Positions 1 to 9,779 of a stretch of 11,985 nucleotides of DNA are shown here, piece by piece; the first letter of the stretch is position 1, and the number at the start of each line of letters is the position of its first letter. A program made the position numbers and the translations under genes. This DNA is from Pseudomonadota bacterium. GTDB lineage: Bacteria > Pseudomonadota > Gammaproteobacteria > Pseudomonadales > UBA5518. The notes under the pieces are model-generated. The model was not told where the DNA came from. It ran no database searches and saw only the letters and a program-made list of their open reading frames with translations. The stretch is taken from the NCBI GenBank assembly GCA_022705125.1, contig JAKJFB010000044.1:1-11985 (forward strand). The letters run 5' to 3'.

Positions 1-66
1 GCCCGCGGGGAACGAGTCCCTTGCGAAGCGGGCGGCTTTATACCACAGCCACCCCCGGAACTGAAG
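1..66 (-). promoter_or_regulatory. Leftward promoter and structured leader, probably for rpsB
   Basis: Read on the minus strand, TGG followed directly by TATAAA (TATAAA at 42-37) forms an extended -10 element; a poor -35 (TTCAGT, 65-60) lies 17 bp upstream. Transcription would start near position 30 and run out of the window to the left. The first transcribed bases can fold: GCCCGC (33-28) pairs with GCGGGC (6-1), and an inner GGGA (20-17) pairs with TCCC (11-8). In Pseudomonas and other gammaproteobacteria, rpsB (ribosomal protein S2) lies divergent from map and has a structured, autoregulated leader. Assigning this site to rpsB rests on that synteny, because the gene itself is not in the window. 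Confidence 0.42.
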
Positions 67-119
67 CCGGGCCTCCCGGGCCGGCGATTAATGACAGTTT
101 TTTGCCCGCCGTCGCGGGG

Positions 120-148
120 CGCGCCGGCGATTGCGAATGGTTTACAAT
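120..148 (+). promoter_or_regulatory. Possible promoter for map-glnD-dapC
   Basis: TACAAT at 143-148 is the best rightward -10 match ahead of map and would start transcription near 155, about 50 bases before the chosen start codon. No convincing -35 is present at the expected place (120-125 reads CGCGCC), and the TG at 138-139 is too far away to make an extended -10. The surrounding bases (about 88-103 and 141-149) are a relatively A+T-rich patch in very G+C-rich DNA, which fits a divergent promoter region. The call is weak. Confidence 0.3.
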
Positions 149-205
149 CTGGCCAACCCTCGCGGCCCGACACCAATGCACTCTACCCCGGAACCCGACA
201 GCAGC

Positions 206-1009
206 ATGAGAAGCCAGCCGAACCCGATGCCGGGATTCATCAAGAGCCCCGCCGAGATCGAGCGCATGCGCGTGGCCTGCCGCCTCGCCGCCGAGGTGCT
301 CGAGATGATCGCGCCGTTCGTGCAGCCGGGCGTCAGCACGGCCGAGCTCGACCGCATCTGTCACGAATACATCGTCGGGGTGCAGCAGGCCATACCGTCG
401 CCGCTGAACTATCACGGCTTCCCGAAGTCGATCTGCACCTCGGTGAACCAGGTGGTCTGCCACGGGATCCCCAGCGACAAGCGCATCCTCAAGCATGGCG
501 ACATCATCAACGTCGACATCACCGTCTTCAAGGACGGCTACCACGGCGACACCAGCGCGATGTTCCTGGTCGGCAAGGTCGAGGCACATGCCGAGCGCCT
601 GGTGCGCATCACGCAGGAATGCCTCTACCGCGCCATCGAGGTGGTGCGCCCCGGCGCACGCCTGGGCGACATCGGGCACGTGATCCAGCAGCACGCCGAG
701 GGCAATTACTACTCCGTGGTGCGCGAGTACTGCGGTCACGGCATCGGCAGCCAGTTCCACGAGGAGCCCCAGGTGCTGCATTACGGCCGCCCCGGCACCG
801 GCCTGGAACTCCAGCAGGGCATGACCTTCACGATCGAGCCGATGATCAACGCCGGCAAGCGTCACACCAAGCTGTCGCAGCGCGACGGCTGGACCGTGGA
901 GACCAAGGACGGACGGCTGTCGGCGCAGTGGGAGCACACGCTGCTGGTGACCGCCGGGGGCTGCGAGGTGCTCACGGCACGCCGCGGCGAGCCCTGGCGC
1001 GCCGGCTGA
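206..1009 (+). CDS. map: Type I methionine aminopeptidase
   Basis: Cytosolic metalloenzyme that removes the initiator methionine from nascent proteins. The protein is 267 aa from this start (E. coli Map is 264) and aligns with E. coli Map along its full length. All five metal ligands of the pita-bread fold are visible: Asp104, Asp115, His178, Glu211 and Glu243, with the CGHGIG segment around His178. The start is uncertain. In-frame starts occur at TTG 131 and at ATG 137, 176, 206 and 227. ATG 227 corresponds exactly to the E. coli start (MPGFIKSP against MAISIKTP). ATG 206 adds seven residues and has a GGAA 12 bases upstream. None has a good ribosome binding site. Starts before about 155 would precede the predicted transcript start. 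It is the first gene of the map-glnD-dapC block; glnD begins 3 bp after its stop. Confidence 0.96.
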   Translation: MRSQPNPMPGFIKSPAEIERMRVACRLAAEVLEMIAPFVQPGVSTAELDRICHEYIVGVQQAIPSPLNYHGFPKSICTSVNQVVCHGIPSDKRILKHGDIINVDITVFKDGYHGDTSAMFLVGKVEAHAERLVRITQECLYRAIEVVRPGARLGDIGHVIQQHAEGNYYSVVREYCGHGIGSQFHEEPQVLHYGRPGTGLELQQGMTFTIEPMINAGKRHTKLSQRDGWTVETKDGRLSAQWEHTLLVTAGGCEVLTARRGEPWRAG

Positions 1010-1012
1010 ACC

Positions 1013-3706
1013 ATGCAGGAGCCTCCGCACAGCGCCGAGGAACTGGCCGAGCGTCTTGCCGGCGGGGCGCCGCTGCTGCCGACGGTGCGCGAACAGCTGG
1101 CGCGCGTGCGCGCCGACCTCGACGCGCGCTTCGTGGCCGGCGAAAACATCCGCACCCTGGTGCGCGAGCGCGCGCAACGCCTGGATGCTCTGCTGGCCTG
1201 CATCTGGAGCCACTTCGGGCTGGCCGGCGAACCGGGCATCGCGCTGCTCGCCGTCGGCGGCTACGGTCGCGGCGAGTTGCACCCCCACTCCGACATCGAC
1301 CTGCTGGCGCTGATCACCGACGAATCCGTGAAGGACCGCCATGGCGCGGCACTGGAATCGTTCATCACGTTCCTGTGGGACACCCGTCTGGCGATCGGCC
1401 ACAGCGTGCGCACGCTGGATGAATGCCGCGAGGTCGCCGCCGGCGACATCACGATCGCAACCGCGCTGATGGAGGCGCGCACGATCAGCGGCGATGCCGC
1501 GCTGCTCGGGCGGCTCGCCGCGCTGACCGGCCCGGAGCAGATCTGGCCGAGCGCGGAATTCTTCCGCGCCAAGTGGGACGAGCAGAAGGCGCGCCACCGC
1601 AAGTTCAACAACACCGAGTACAACCTCGAACCGAACATCAAGGGCTGCCCGGGCGGGTTGCGCGATGTGCAGACCGTGGGCTGGGTGGCGAAACGCCACT
1701 TCCATGCCGCCAGCACGCTGGAGCTGGTCGCGCGCGGCTTCCTGACCGCGCACGAGTACGAGGCGCTCGCCAACGAACAGGACTTCCTGTGGCGCATCCG
1801 CTACGGTCTGCACATGCTGGCCGACCGCGCCGAGGACCGGCTGCTGTTCGATCACCAGCTGAGCCTGGCCAGGCTGTTCGGCTACACCGACGACGAGCGC
1901 GGCCTCGGCGTCGAGCACTTCATGAAAGACTACTTCCGCTGCGTGCTGAAGCTCGGCGTGCTGAACGAGATGCTCACGCAACTCTTCGACGAGGCGATCC
2001 TGCGCGCCTGCGAGCCGGTCAATCTCTACGAGATCAACAATCGCTTCCGCGTGCGCAACGGCTACATCGAGGCGGCCCACGACAACGTGTTCCGCAACGC
2101 GCCGTGGGCGCTGATCGAGATGTTCACGCTGATGGCGCAGCACGACTTCATCGTCGGCGTGCGCGCCTCGACGATCCGTCTCGTGCACGGCTCGCGCCGG
2201 CTGATCGGCGCCGAGCTGCGGCGCGACCCGCGCGCCAACCGCCTGTTCCTGCAACTGCTCGGCTCGCCCTACCGCGTCGCGACCCAGCTCGACCGCATGA
2301 AGCGCTACGGCGTGCTCGGGCGTTTCATCCCCGAATTCGGGCGCATCGTCGGCCAGACCCAGCACGACCTGTTCCACGTCTACTCGGTCGATTCGCACAC
2401 CATCCGCGTCGTGCGCAACATGCGCATGTTCCTGCTGCCGCGCGCGCGCGAGGATTTCCCGACCGCCGCACACGCGATCAAGCGCCTGCCGCGCCCGGAA
2501 CTGCTCTATATCGCGGGGCTGTACCACGACATCGCCAAGGGCCGCGGCGGCGACCACTCGAACCTGGGCGCCGCGGACGCAATCGAATTCTGTCGCCGCC
2601 TCGAGTTGAGCACGCGCGAGGGCAACCTCGTGGCGTGGCTGGTGCAGAACCACCTCGTGATGTCGGCCACGGCGCAGCGCAAGGACATCTCGGACCCGGA
2701 GGTGATCATCGCCTTCGCGCGCCTGGTGTCCGACCAGGTGCACCTCGACTACCTGTACACGCTCACGGTGGCCGACATCAACGCCACCAACCCCACGCTG
2801 TGGAACAGCTGGCGGGCGAGCCTGCTGCACTCGCTCTACGTGCAGACCAAGCGCGCGCTGCGACGCGGCCTGGAGAACCCCATGGACCGCGGCGAGCGCA
2901 TAGCCGAGACCCGCGCCGCGGCGCTCGGGCTGCTCGCGGGCCACGGGATCGCGCCGGCGCGAGCCGGGGCGCTGTGGGCGCACATGGGGTCGGACTACTT
3001 CCTGCGCGAGACCGCGGCCGACATCGCCTGGCACACCGAGGCGATCCTGGCGCGCGCCACGCCCGAAGCGCCGGTGGTGCTGATCAAGGCCGCCGGCAGC
3101 CGCTTCGACCCGGTGACCCAGATCTTCATCTACACGCGCGACCGCGATTACCTGTTCGCGGTGATCACCGCGACGATGGAACAACTCGGACTCAACGTGT
3201 ACGGCGCGCGGGTCTATTCCTCGGCCGACCACCACACGCTGGACACCTTCTTCGTGCTCGAGCAGGACGGGCGCCCGGTGCCGCCCGAGGGGCCGCGCGC
3301 CGGGGCGATCAGGCAGGCGCTGCTCGAGCACATCCAGGGCGAGGAGCATTACCTCGACGTCGTCCAGCGCCACACGCCGCGCGCGCTCAAGCACTTCAGC
3401 GCGCCCACCGAGACGCGCCTCAACGCCGATCCGGTCAACGGCTACTCGATACTCGAGGTGATGACACCGGATCGCGCCGGGTTGCTCGCGCGCATCGGGC
3501 GCGTGTTCCTCGCCTTCGGCATCAAGGTGCAGAACGCGCGCATCACCACGCTGGGCGAGCGCGTCGAGGACGTTTTCTTCATCACCGATGCCAACCAGCA
3601 ACCGATAGGGGACGCGGAGATGGGCGAATCACTGCAGCGCGCGATCCGCGAGGCGCTCGACCAAGGCGGCGCGGCGACCGACACCGCGCGGCGCGCATTG
3701 GCATGA
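1013..3706 (+). CDS. glnD: Bifunctional PII uridylyltransferase / uridylyl-removing enzyme
   Basis: Primary nitrogen sensor. It uridylylates PII (GlnB/GlnK) when glutamine is low and removes UMP when glutamine is high, thereby controlling glutamine synthetase adenylylation and NtrBC. The protein is 897 aa (E. coli 890), so it is full length. Domains in order: a nucleotidyltransferase domain with GGYGRGELHPHSDID at residues 82-96, where Asp94 and Asp96 are the expected metal-binding catalytic pair; a central helical region; an HD hydrolase domain with His455 and His462 in the first helix, the His505-Asp506 pair and GGDHS at 512-516; then two C-terminal ACT domains at about 713-790 and 811-890 that bind glutamine. 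No key residue is missing, so both activities should be intact. ATG 1013 follows the map stop by 3 bp without a clear ribosome binding site, suggesting translational coupling. Its last 4 bp overlap dapC as ATGA. The PII gene is not in this window. Confidence 0.97.
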   Translation: MQEPPHSAEELAERLAGGAPLLPTVREQLARVRADLDARFVAGENIRTLVRERAQRLDALLACIWSHFGLAGEPGIALLAVGGYGRGELHPHSDIDLLALITDESVKDRHGAALESFITFLWDTRLAIGHSVRTLDECREVAAGDITIATALMEARTISGDAALLGRLAALTGPEQIWPSAEFFRAKWDEQKARHRKFNNTEYNLEPNIKGCPGGLRDVQTVGWVAKRHFHAASTLELVARGFLTAHEYEALANEQDFLWRIRYGLHMLADRAEDRLLFDHQLSLARLFGYTDDERGLGVEHFMKDYFRCVLKLGVLNEMLTQLFDEAILRACEPVNLYEINNRFRVRNGYIEAAHDNVFRNAPWALIEMFTLMAQHDFIVGVRASTIRLVHGSRRLIGAELRRDPRANRLFLQLLGSPYRVATQLDRMKRYGVLGRFIPEFGRIVGQTQHDLFHVYSVDSHTIRVVRNMRMFLLPRAREDFPTAAHAIKRLPRPELLYIAGLYHDIAKGRGGDHSNLGAADAIEFCRRLELSTREGNLVAWLVQNHLVMSATAQRKDISDPEVIIAFARLVSDQVHLDYLYTLTVADINATNPTLWNSWRASLLHSLYVQTKRALRRGLENPMDRGERIAETRAAALGLLAGHGIAPARAGALWAHMGSDYFLRETAADIAWHTEAILARATPEAPVVLIKAAGSRFDPVTQIFIYTRDRDYLFAVITATMEQLGLNVYGARVYSSADHHTLDTFFVLEQDGRPVPPEGPRAGAIRQALLEHIQGEEHYLDVVQRHTPRALKHFSAPTETRLNADPVNGYSILEVMTPDRAGLLARIGRVFLAFGIKVQNARITTLGERVEDVFFITDANQQPIGDAEMGESLQRAIREALDQGGAATDTARRALA

Positions 3707-4902
3707 ACCCGGACCTCGGACGCCTGCATCCCTACCCTTTCGAGCGCCTCGCCGCGCTGCTGGACGGCGTGCAGCCGGGGGCGCTGGCGCCGATCTCGCT
3801 GTCGATCGGCGAGCCCAAGCACGCCGCGCCCGCCTTCGTGCTGGAGGAGTTGCGCCGCCACGGCGCCGGCTACTCGCAGTACCCCAAGACCCAGGGCAGC
3901 GCGGAACTGCGCGAGGCGATCGCGGCCTGGCTCACGGCGCGCTTTGGTCTGTCCGCGGGCAGCCTGACAGCGGCGGCGCACGTGTTGCCCGTCAACGGCA
4001 GCCGCGAGGCGCTGTTCGCCTTCACGCAGGCCGCCATCGACCGCAGCCGCCACGCCGCGCCGCTGGTCGCGATGCCGAACCCGTTCTACCAGATCTACGA
4101 GGGCGCGGCGTTGCTCGCCGGCGCCTCGCCGCTGTTCCTGCCCGAGCGTGCCGAGCGGCCCGGCATCCCCGATTTCGCGGCCGTCGCCGAGGCCGACTGG
4201 GCGCGCTGCCAGATGCTGGTGGTCTGCTCGCCCGGCAACCCGACCGGCGCGGTGCTGGACCTCGAGGACTGGGGCACGATCTTCGCGCTGGCGGATCGCC
4301 ACGACCTCGTGGTGGTGTCCGATGAATGCTATTCGGAGCTCTACCCCGACGAGGACGCGCCGCCGGTGGGCGTGCTCGAGGCCTGCCGCCACCACGGGCG
4401 CCAGGGCTTCGAGCGCTGCATCGCGTTCCACAGCCTGTCGAAGCGCTCCAGCCTGCCCGGCATGCGCTCGGGCTTCGTGGCCGGCGACGCCGCGCTGATC
4501 CGCTCCTTCCTGCTCTATCGCACCTACCACGGCTCGGCGATGCCGCCGCCGCACCAGGCGGCGAGCGCGCTGGCCTGGCGCGACGAGCAGCACGTGCGCG
4601 AAAACCGTGCGCTCTATCGCGCGAAGTTTGCCGCGGTACTGGCCGAGCTCGACGGCTGCCTCGAGGTGAGCGCGCCTGCCGGCGGCTTCTACCTGTGGCC
4701 GCGCACGCCCTGCGACGAACGCGAGTTCGCGCGCGAGCTGTACCGGCGCTGCAACGTGCTGGTGCTGCCCGGCAGCTTCCTCAGCCGCCCCACGCCGCAC
4801 GGCGATCCCGGCGCGCGACGCGTGCGCATGGCGCTGGTCGCCGGACTCGAGGAATGCGTCGAGGCCGCGCGACGCATCCGCGGCTTCGTGGCGACGCTCT
4901 GA
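3703..4902 (+). CDS. dapC: Succinyldiaminopimelate transaminase (PLP-dependent)
   Basis: Cytosolic fold-type I aminotransferase converting N-succinyl-2-amino-6-ketopimelate to N-succinyl-LL-diaminopimelate with glutamate as amino donor, in the succinylase branch of lysine and peptidoglycan precursor synthesis. The protein is 399 aa. The N-terminus (MNPDLGRLHPYPFERL) and the LSIGEPKH segment are typical of the proteobacterial DapC group. PLP-site residues are visible: Asn179 in PGNPTGA, Asp207 and Tyr210 in SDECYSELY, the Schiff-base Lys247 in SLSKRSS, and Arg375 in RRVRMALV as the likely substrate carboxylate-binding arginine. ATG 3703 is chosen because it overlaps the glnD stop as ATGA and matches the family N-terminus. 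The open frame continues far upstream through glnD, but that part is only a high-G+C artefact. The same order, map-glnD-dapC, occurs in Pseudomonas. A less specific aspartate-type aminotransferase is the alternative. Confidence 0.93.
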   Translation: MNPDLGRLHPYPFERLAALLDGVQPGALAPISLSIGEPKHAAPAFVLEELRRHGAGYSQYPKTQGSAELREAIAAWLTARFGLSAGSLTAAAHVLPVNGSREALFAFTQAAIDRSRHAAPLVAMPNPFYQIYEGAALLAGASPLFLPERAERPGIPDFAAVAEADWARCQMLVVCSPGNPTGAVLDLEDWGTIFALADRHDLVVVSDECYSELYPDEDAPPVGVLEACRHHGRQGFERCIAFHSLSKRSSLPGMRSGFVAGDAALIRSFLLYRTYHGSAMPPPHQAASALAWRDEQHVRENRALYRAKFAAVLAELDGCLEVSAPAGGFYLWPRTPCDEREFARELYRRCNVLVLPGSFLSRPTPHGDPGARRVRMALVAGLEECVEAARRIRGFVATL

Positions 4903-4920
4903 ACGCGGCGGCTCGCGGGG

Positions 4921-4950
4921 TTTCCAGCCCGGGAACAATGCGGGTATAAA
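4921..4950 (+). promoter_or_regulatory. Candidate promoter of the signalling operon
   Basis: In the 78-bp spacer after dapC, TATAAA (4945-4950) resembles a -10 box and TTTCCA (4921-4926) a -35 box (4 of 6 matches to TTGACA), 18 bp apart. Transcription would start near 4957, about 24 bases before the cyclase start codon. The spacer holds no terminator-like hairpin with a T run, so read-through from dapC is also possible. The dyad over the -10 box is listed separately. Confidence 0.45.
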
Positions 4951-4955
4951 TACCC
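4942..4955. repeat. Perfect 14-bp dyad GGGTAT-AA-ATACCC over a -10 box
   Basis: The two 6-bp arms GGGTAT (4942-4947) and ATACCC (4950-4955) are exact inverted repeats separated by AA, and the putative -10 TATAAA lies inside them. It is too short and has too small a loop for a stable RNA hairpin, so a DNA-binding site (operator) is more likely than a terminator. It could also be chance symmetry around a TATA-like box. No second copy was noticed by eye in the window. Confidence 0.4.
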
Positions 4956-4980
4956 CGAAGCACATGCACAGGCCCAACGG

Positions 4981-6501
4981 GTGTCCGCCGCGCACGCACC
5001 AGATTCCGTGATCCTGCGAGAATCCCTCGCCAGCACCGAGCGGCTGATATCGGAGACGATCTCGCGCGCCGAGGACCTGCGCGCGCTCGCGCTGCTGCCC
5101 GACCTGGAAAAGTGCTCGCTCGCCGCGGCGCGCGCCTCGGACTGCCTGGCCGCGGACTGGTCGGGCGACCGCCAGCGCCTGCTGCACGATCTGCGCAACC
5201 ACGTCGGCGCGATCAGCGGCTACCTCGAACTGCTGCTCGAGGAGCACGCGGACCTCGACCGCCGGCTCGCGACGAACCTCGACGCCCTGCACGCGCAGGT
5301 CGGCGAGCTGCTCGCCGCGACCGCGCCCGAGGCCAATGCCGCGCTCACCCCGCCGCCGCCCGCGCCCGAGGGCGGCAGCGGCACCCTGCTGGTGATCGAC
5401 GACAACGAGCTCAGCCGCGAACTGCTGGGGCGCTACCTGCGCCGCCAGGGGCACGCCGTGCTCGCCGCCGCCTCGGGCGCCGAGGCGATCGCGATCCTGC
5501 AGCGCAGCGCCGTGGACCTGATCTTCCTCGACCTCGTGATGCCGGAGATGAGCGGGCTGGAACTGCTCGAGCGCATCAAGTCCGACGAGCGCCTGCGCGC
5601 GGTCCCCGTGATCATCGTCTCGGGCATCGCGGAGAGCGACGGCGTGATCCGCTGCATCGAGGCCGGCGCCGAGGACTACCTGTCCAAACCCTTCAATCCC
5701 ACGCTGCTGCAGGCACGCCTCAACGCCGGTCTGCAGCGCAAGCGCTGGCACGACCGCGAGGAGGCGTACCGGCGCGAGCTCGAGCGCAACCAGCGCTTCA
5801 TCCGCAACACCTTCGGGCGCTACCTCTCGGACGAGATAGTCGATGCGCTGCTCGAGTCGCCGCAGGGCCTCGATCTCGGCGGCATCACCTGCCGGGTCAC
5901 GATCCTGATGGCCGACATCCGCAACTTCAGCCATGTCTGTGAGAGCCGCCCGCCCCAGCAGGTGGTCAAACTGCTGAACAATTACCTCGGCGCGATGTCC
6001 GCCGTGATCATGGCGCACAACGGCACCGTGGACGAATTCATCGGCGACGGCATCCTCGCGATATTCGGCGCGCCGGTGAGCCGCCCCGATGACGCCCGGC
6101 GCGCCACGCGCTGCGCGCTCGCGATGCAGGCCGCGGTGCACGGCATCAACGCGCGCAACCGCGCACAGGGGCTGCCCGAGATCGCCATCGGCATCGGCCT
6201 GAACACCGGCGTGGTGGTGGCCGGCAACATCGGCTCCGAGCAGCGCAGCAAGTACGGCGTGGTCGGGCACACGGTCAACCTCACCGCGCGCATCGAGTCC
6301 TACACCGGCGCCGGCGAGATCCTTGCCTCGCAGAGCACGGTCGACGAGGCCGGTACCGGCCTCGAGACCGGGCGCAGCTTCAGCGCGCGGCCCAAGGGCA
6401 TGGCCGCCGAGGTCCTGATCCATGCCATCACCGGGCTGCGCGGCGACGACGGTGCGCTTCCCCCCGGCACCGCCGCCGGCACGGAGCACGGCGCGCCATG
6501 A
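4981..6501 (+). CDS. Response regulator with class III nucleotide cyclase output
   Basis: Predicted cytosolic signal-output protein of 506 aa making a cyclic nucleotide under receiver control. Domains in order: a His-box helix like the dimerisation domain of histidine kinases ([17 protein letters not shown], His69) with no ATPase domain; a receiver (about 135-250) with acidic Asp140/Asp141, phospho-acceptor Asp184, Ser214 and Lys236; a charged helical linker (about 255-290) ending in [14 protein letters not shown]; and a class III cyclase domain (about 300-480). Metal-binding Asp312 and Asp356 and transition-state Asn433 and Arg437 are present. The purine-selecting positions hold Glu352 (in DEFIGDG) instead of the Lys of adenylate cyclases, and Gly426 (in KYGVVG) instead of Asp/Thr. 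The product may therefore be cGMP rather than cAMP. The start is GTG 4981, supported by AGG at 4970-4972 with 8-base spacing. The last 4 bp overlap the next gene as ATGA. The C-terminal 20 residues look disordered. Receiver and cyclase calls are firm; substrate is uncertain. Confidence 0.9.
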   Translation: MSAAHAPDSVILRESLASTERLISETISRAEDLRALALLPDLEKCSLAAARASDCLAADWSGDRQRLLHDLRNHVGAISGYLELLLEEHADLDRRLATNLDALHAQVGELLAATAPEANAALTPPPPAPEGGSGTLLVIDDNELSRELLGRYLRRQGHAVLAAASGAEAIAILQRSAVDLIFLDLVMPEMSGLELLERIKSDERLRAVPVIIVSGIAESDGVIRCIEAGAEDYLSKPFNPTLLQARLNAGLQRKRWHDREEAYRRELERNQRFIRNTFGRYLSDEIVDALLESPQGLDLGGITCRVTILMADIRNFSHVCESRPPQQVVKLLNNYLGAMSAVIMAHNGTVDEFIGDGILAIFGAPVSRPDDARRATRCALAMQAAVHGINARNRAQGLPEIAIGIGLNTGVVVAGNIGSEQRSKYGVVGHTVNLTARIESYTGAGEILASQSTVDEAGTGLETGRSFSARPKGMAAEVLIHAITGLRGDDGALPPGTAAGTEHGAP

Positions 6502-6883
6502 CACGCATCCTTCTGGTCGAGGACAACGAGATGAACCGCGACATGCTCTCGCGGCGCCTGGCGCGCAAGGGCTTCGAGGTGCTGCTGGCGATCGACGGCG
6601 AGCAGGCCGTCACGATGACCGTGGCCGAGTTGCCCGACCTCGTGCTGCTGGACATGAACCTGCCGCTGAAGGACGGCTGGAGCGCGGCGCGCGAGATCCG
6701 CGCCGACGCGCGCTGCCGGGGCATCCCGATCATCGCGCTCACCGCGCACGCGATGTCCGACGACCGCGACCGTGCGCTGGCGGCGGGCTGCGACGACTAC
6801 GAGACCAAGCCGCTCGACTTCGCGCGGCTGCTCGACAAGATCGCGGTGCTGCTCGAGGCACGCGGCGCCGCGGACGCCCCGGC

Positions 6884-6887
<4 letters not shown>
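6498..6887 (+). CDS. Stand-alone CheY-like response regulator receiver
   Basis: Single receiver domain of 129 aa with no output domain, probably a cytosolic phosphate shuttle or an effector acting by protein contact. All key residues are visible: Glu8/Asp9 in [10 protein letters not shown], phospho-acceptor Asp52 in LLDMNLP, Thr82 in ALTAH and Lys104 in ETKPLD. The sequence around these sites ([28 protein letters not shown]) resembles the receivers of hybrid kinases and the DivK-like single-domain regulators. ATG 6498 overlaps the cyclase stop and its own stop overlaps the kinase start (ATGA at both ends), so the three proteins are translationally coupled. The likely phospho-donor is the hybrid kinase encoded immediately downstream. 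The exact partner is inferred. Confidence 0.93.
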
Positions 6888-9238
<2,351 letters not shown>

Positions 9239-9779
9239 CGCACCAGCTCGTCTTTCGCGGCGAGCTGCGCGGCGAGCTTGCGGTTCGATTCGCGCAGCGT
9301 CTGCAGCTCGCCCTCGCGCGCCTGCAGCAGGCGCAGCAGCTCGAGCTGGGCGTAGTATTCGTGGCGCAGGTCGAGCGCGGCGAGGCGCAGGTCCAGCTCG
9401 CGCATCACGACCGCGGCGGCTGCGCTATCGGTCACCTTCGACGAGGGCATCAGGCGCAGCGTCGCCATGGCGATCAGCGCGCGCACCTGCTCGCGCGGCT
9501 GCGCGGCGCCTTCCAGCACGCGTTCGTACAACAGCAGCGCGCTCCTGTGGTCGCCGCGCTCCCAGGCCGCCGATGCCTGGCGCAGCACCTGGTCGTAGTC
9601 CTCGCGCACCTGCCCGGGCGTGGTTTCGGGCAGCGCCGCGGGCGCCGGCGCGCTCACGGACTGCGCCTCGGGTGCCGGCTCGCGCAGCGGCGCCTCGGTA
9701 GGCATGCCCTGGCAGCCGCCGAGCGCCACGAGCAGCGCTGGCGCAAGCAGCGTCCGTACGCTCCCCCGGCGCATGAGGG

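Noticed and set aside
66..85. GCCGG...CCGGC short inverted repeat upstream of map
   Set aside because: Arms of 5 bp made only of G and C are expected by chance in this DNA; there is no T run for a terminator and no clear regulatory role.
38..3601. Very long minus-strand open frame across map and glnD
   Set aside because: It is the antisense of two intact, well-recognised genes; its translation is rich in Arg, His, Val, Gln and Ala with no domain, as expected for stop-poor G+C-rich antisense frames.
1423..3702. Upstream in-frame extension of dapC through glnD
   Set aside because: The extension is Arg/Ala/Gly-rich and unlike any protein; the aminotransferase family starts at ATG 3703, which overlaps the glnD stop.
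4903..4980. Terminator after dapC
   Set aside because: I looked for a stem-loop followed by T residues and saw none; the only dyad has a 2-base loop and sits on a promoter-like sequence.
3442..6504. Long minus-strand open frame across glnD end, dapC and the cyclase
   Set aside because: It lies opposite three genuine genes and shows only low-complexity composition; no start context or motif supports it.
6422..6883. Upstream in-frame extension of the histidine kinase
   Set aside because: The extension overlaps the cyclase end and the free receiver entirely and would place an Arg-rich stretch before TM1; ATG 6884 with the ATGA overlap is the natural start.
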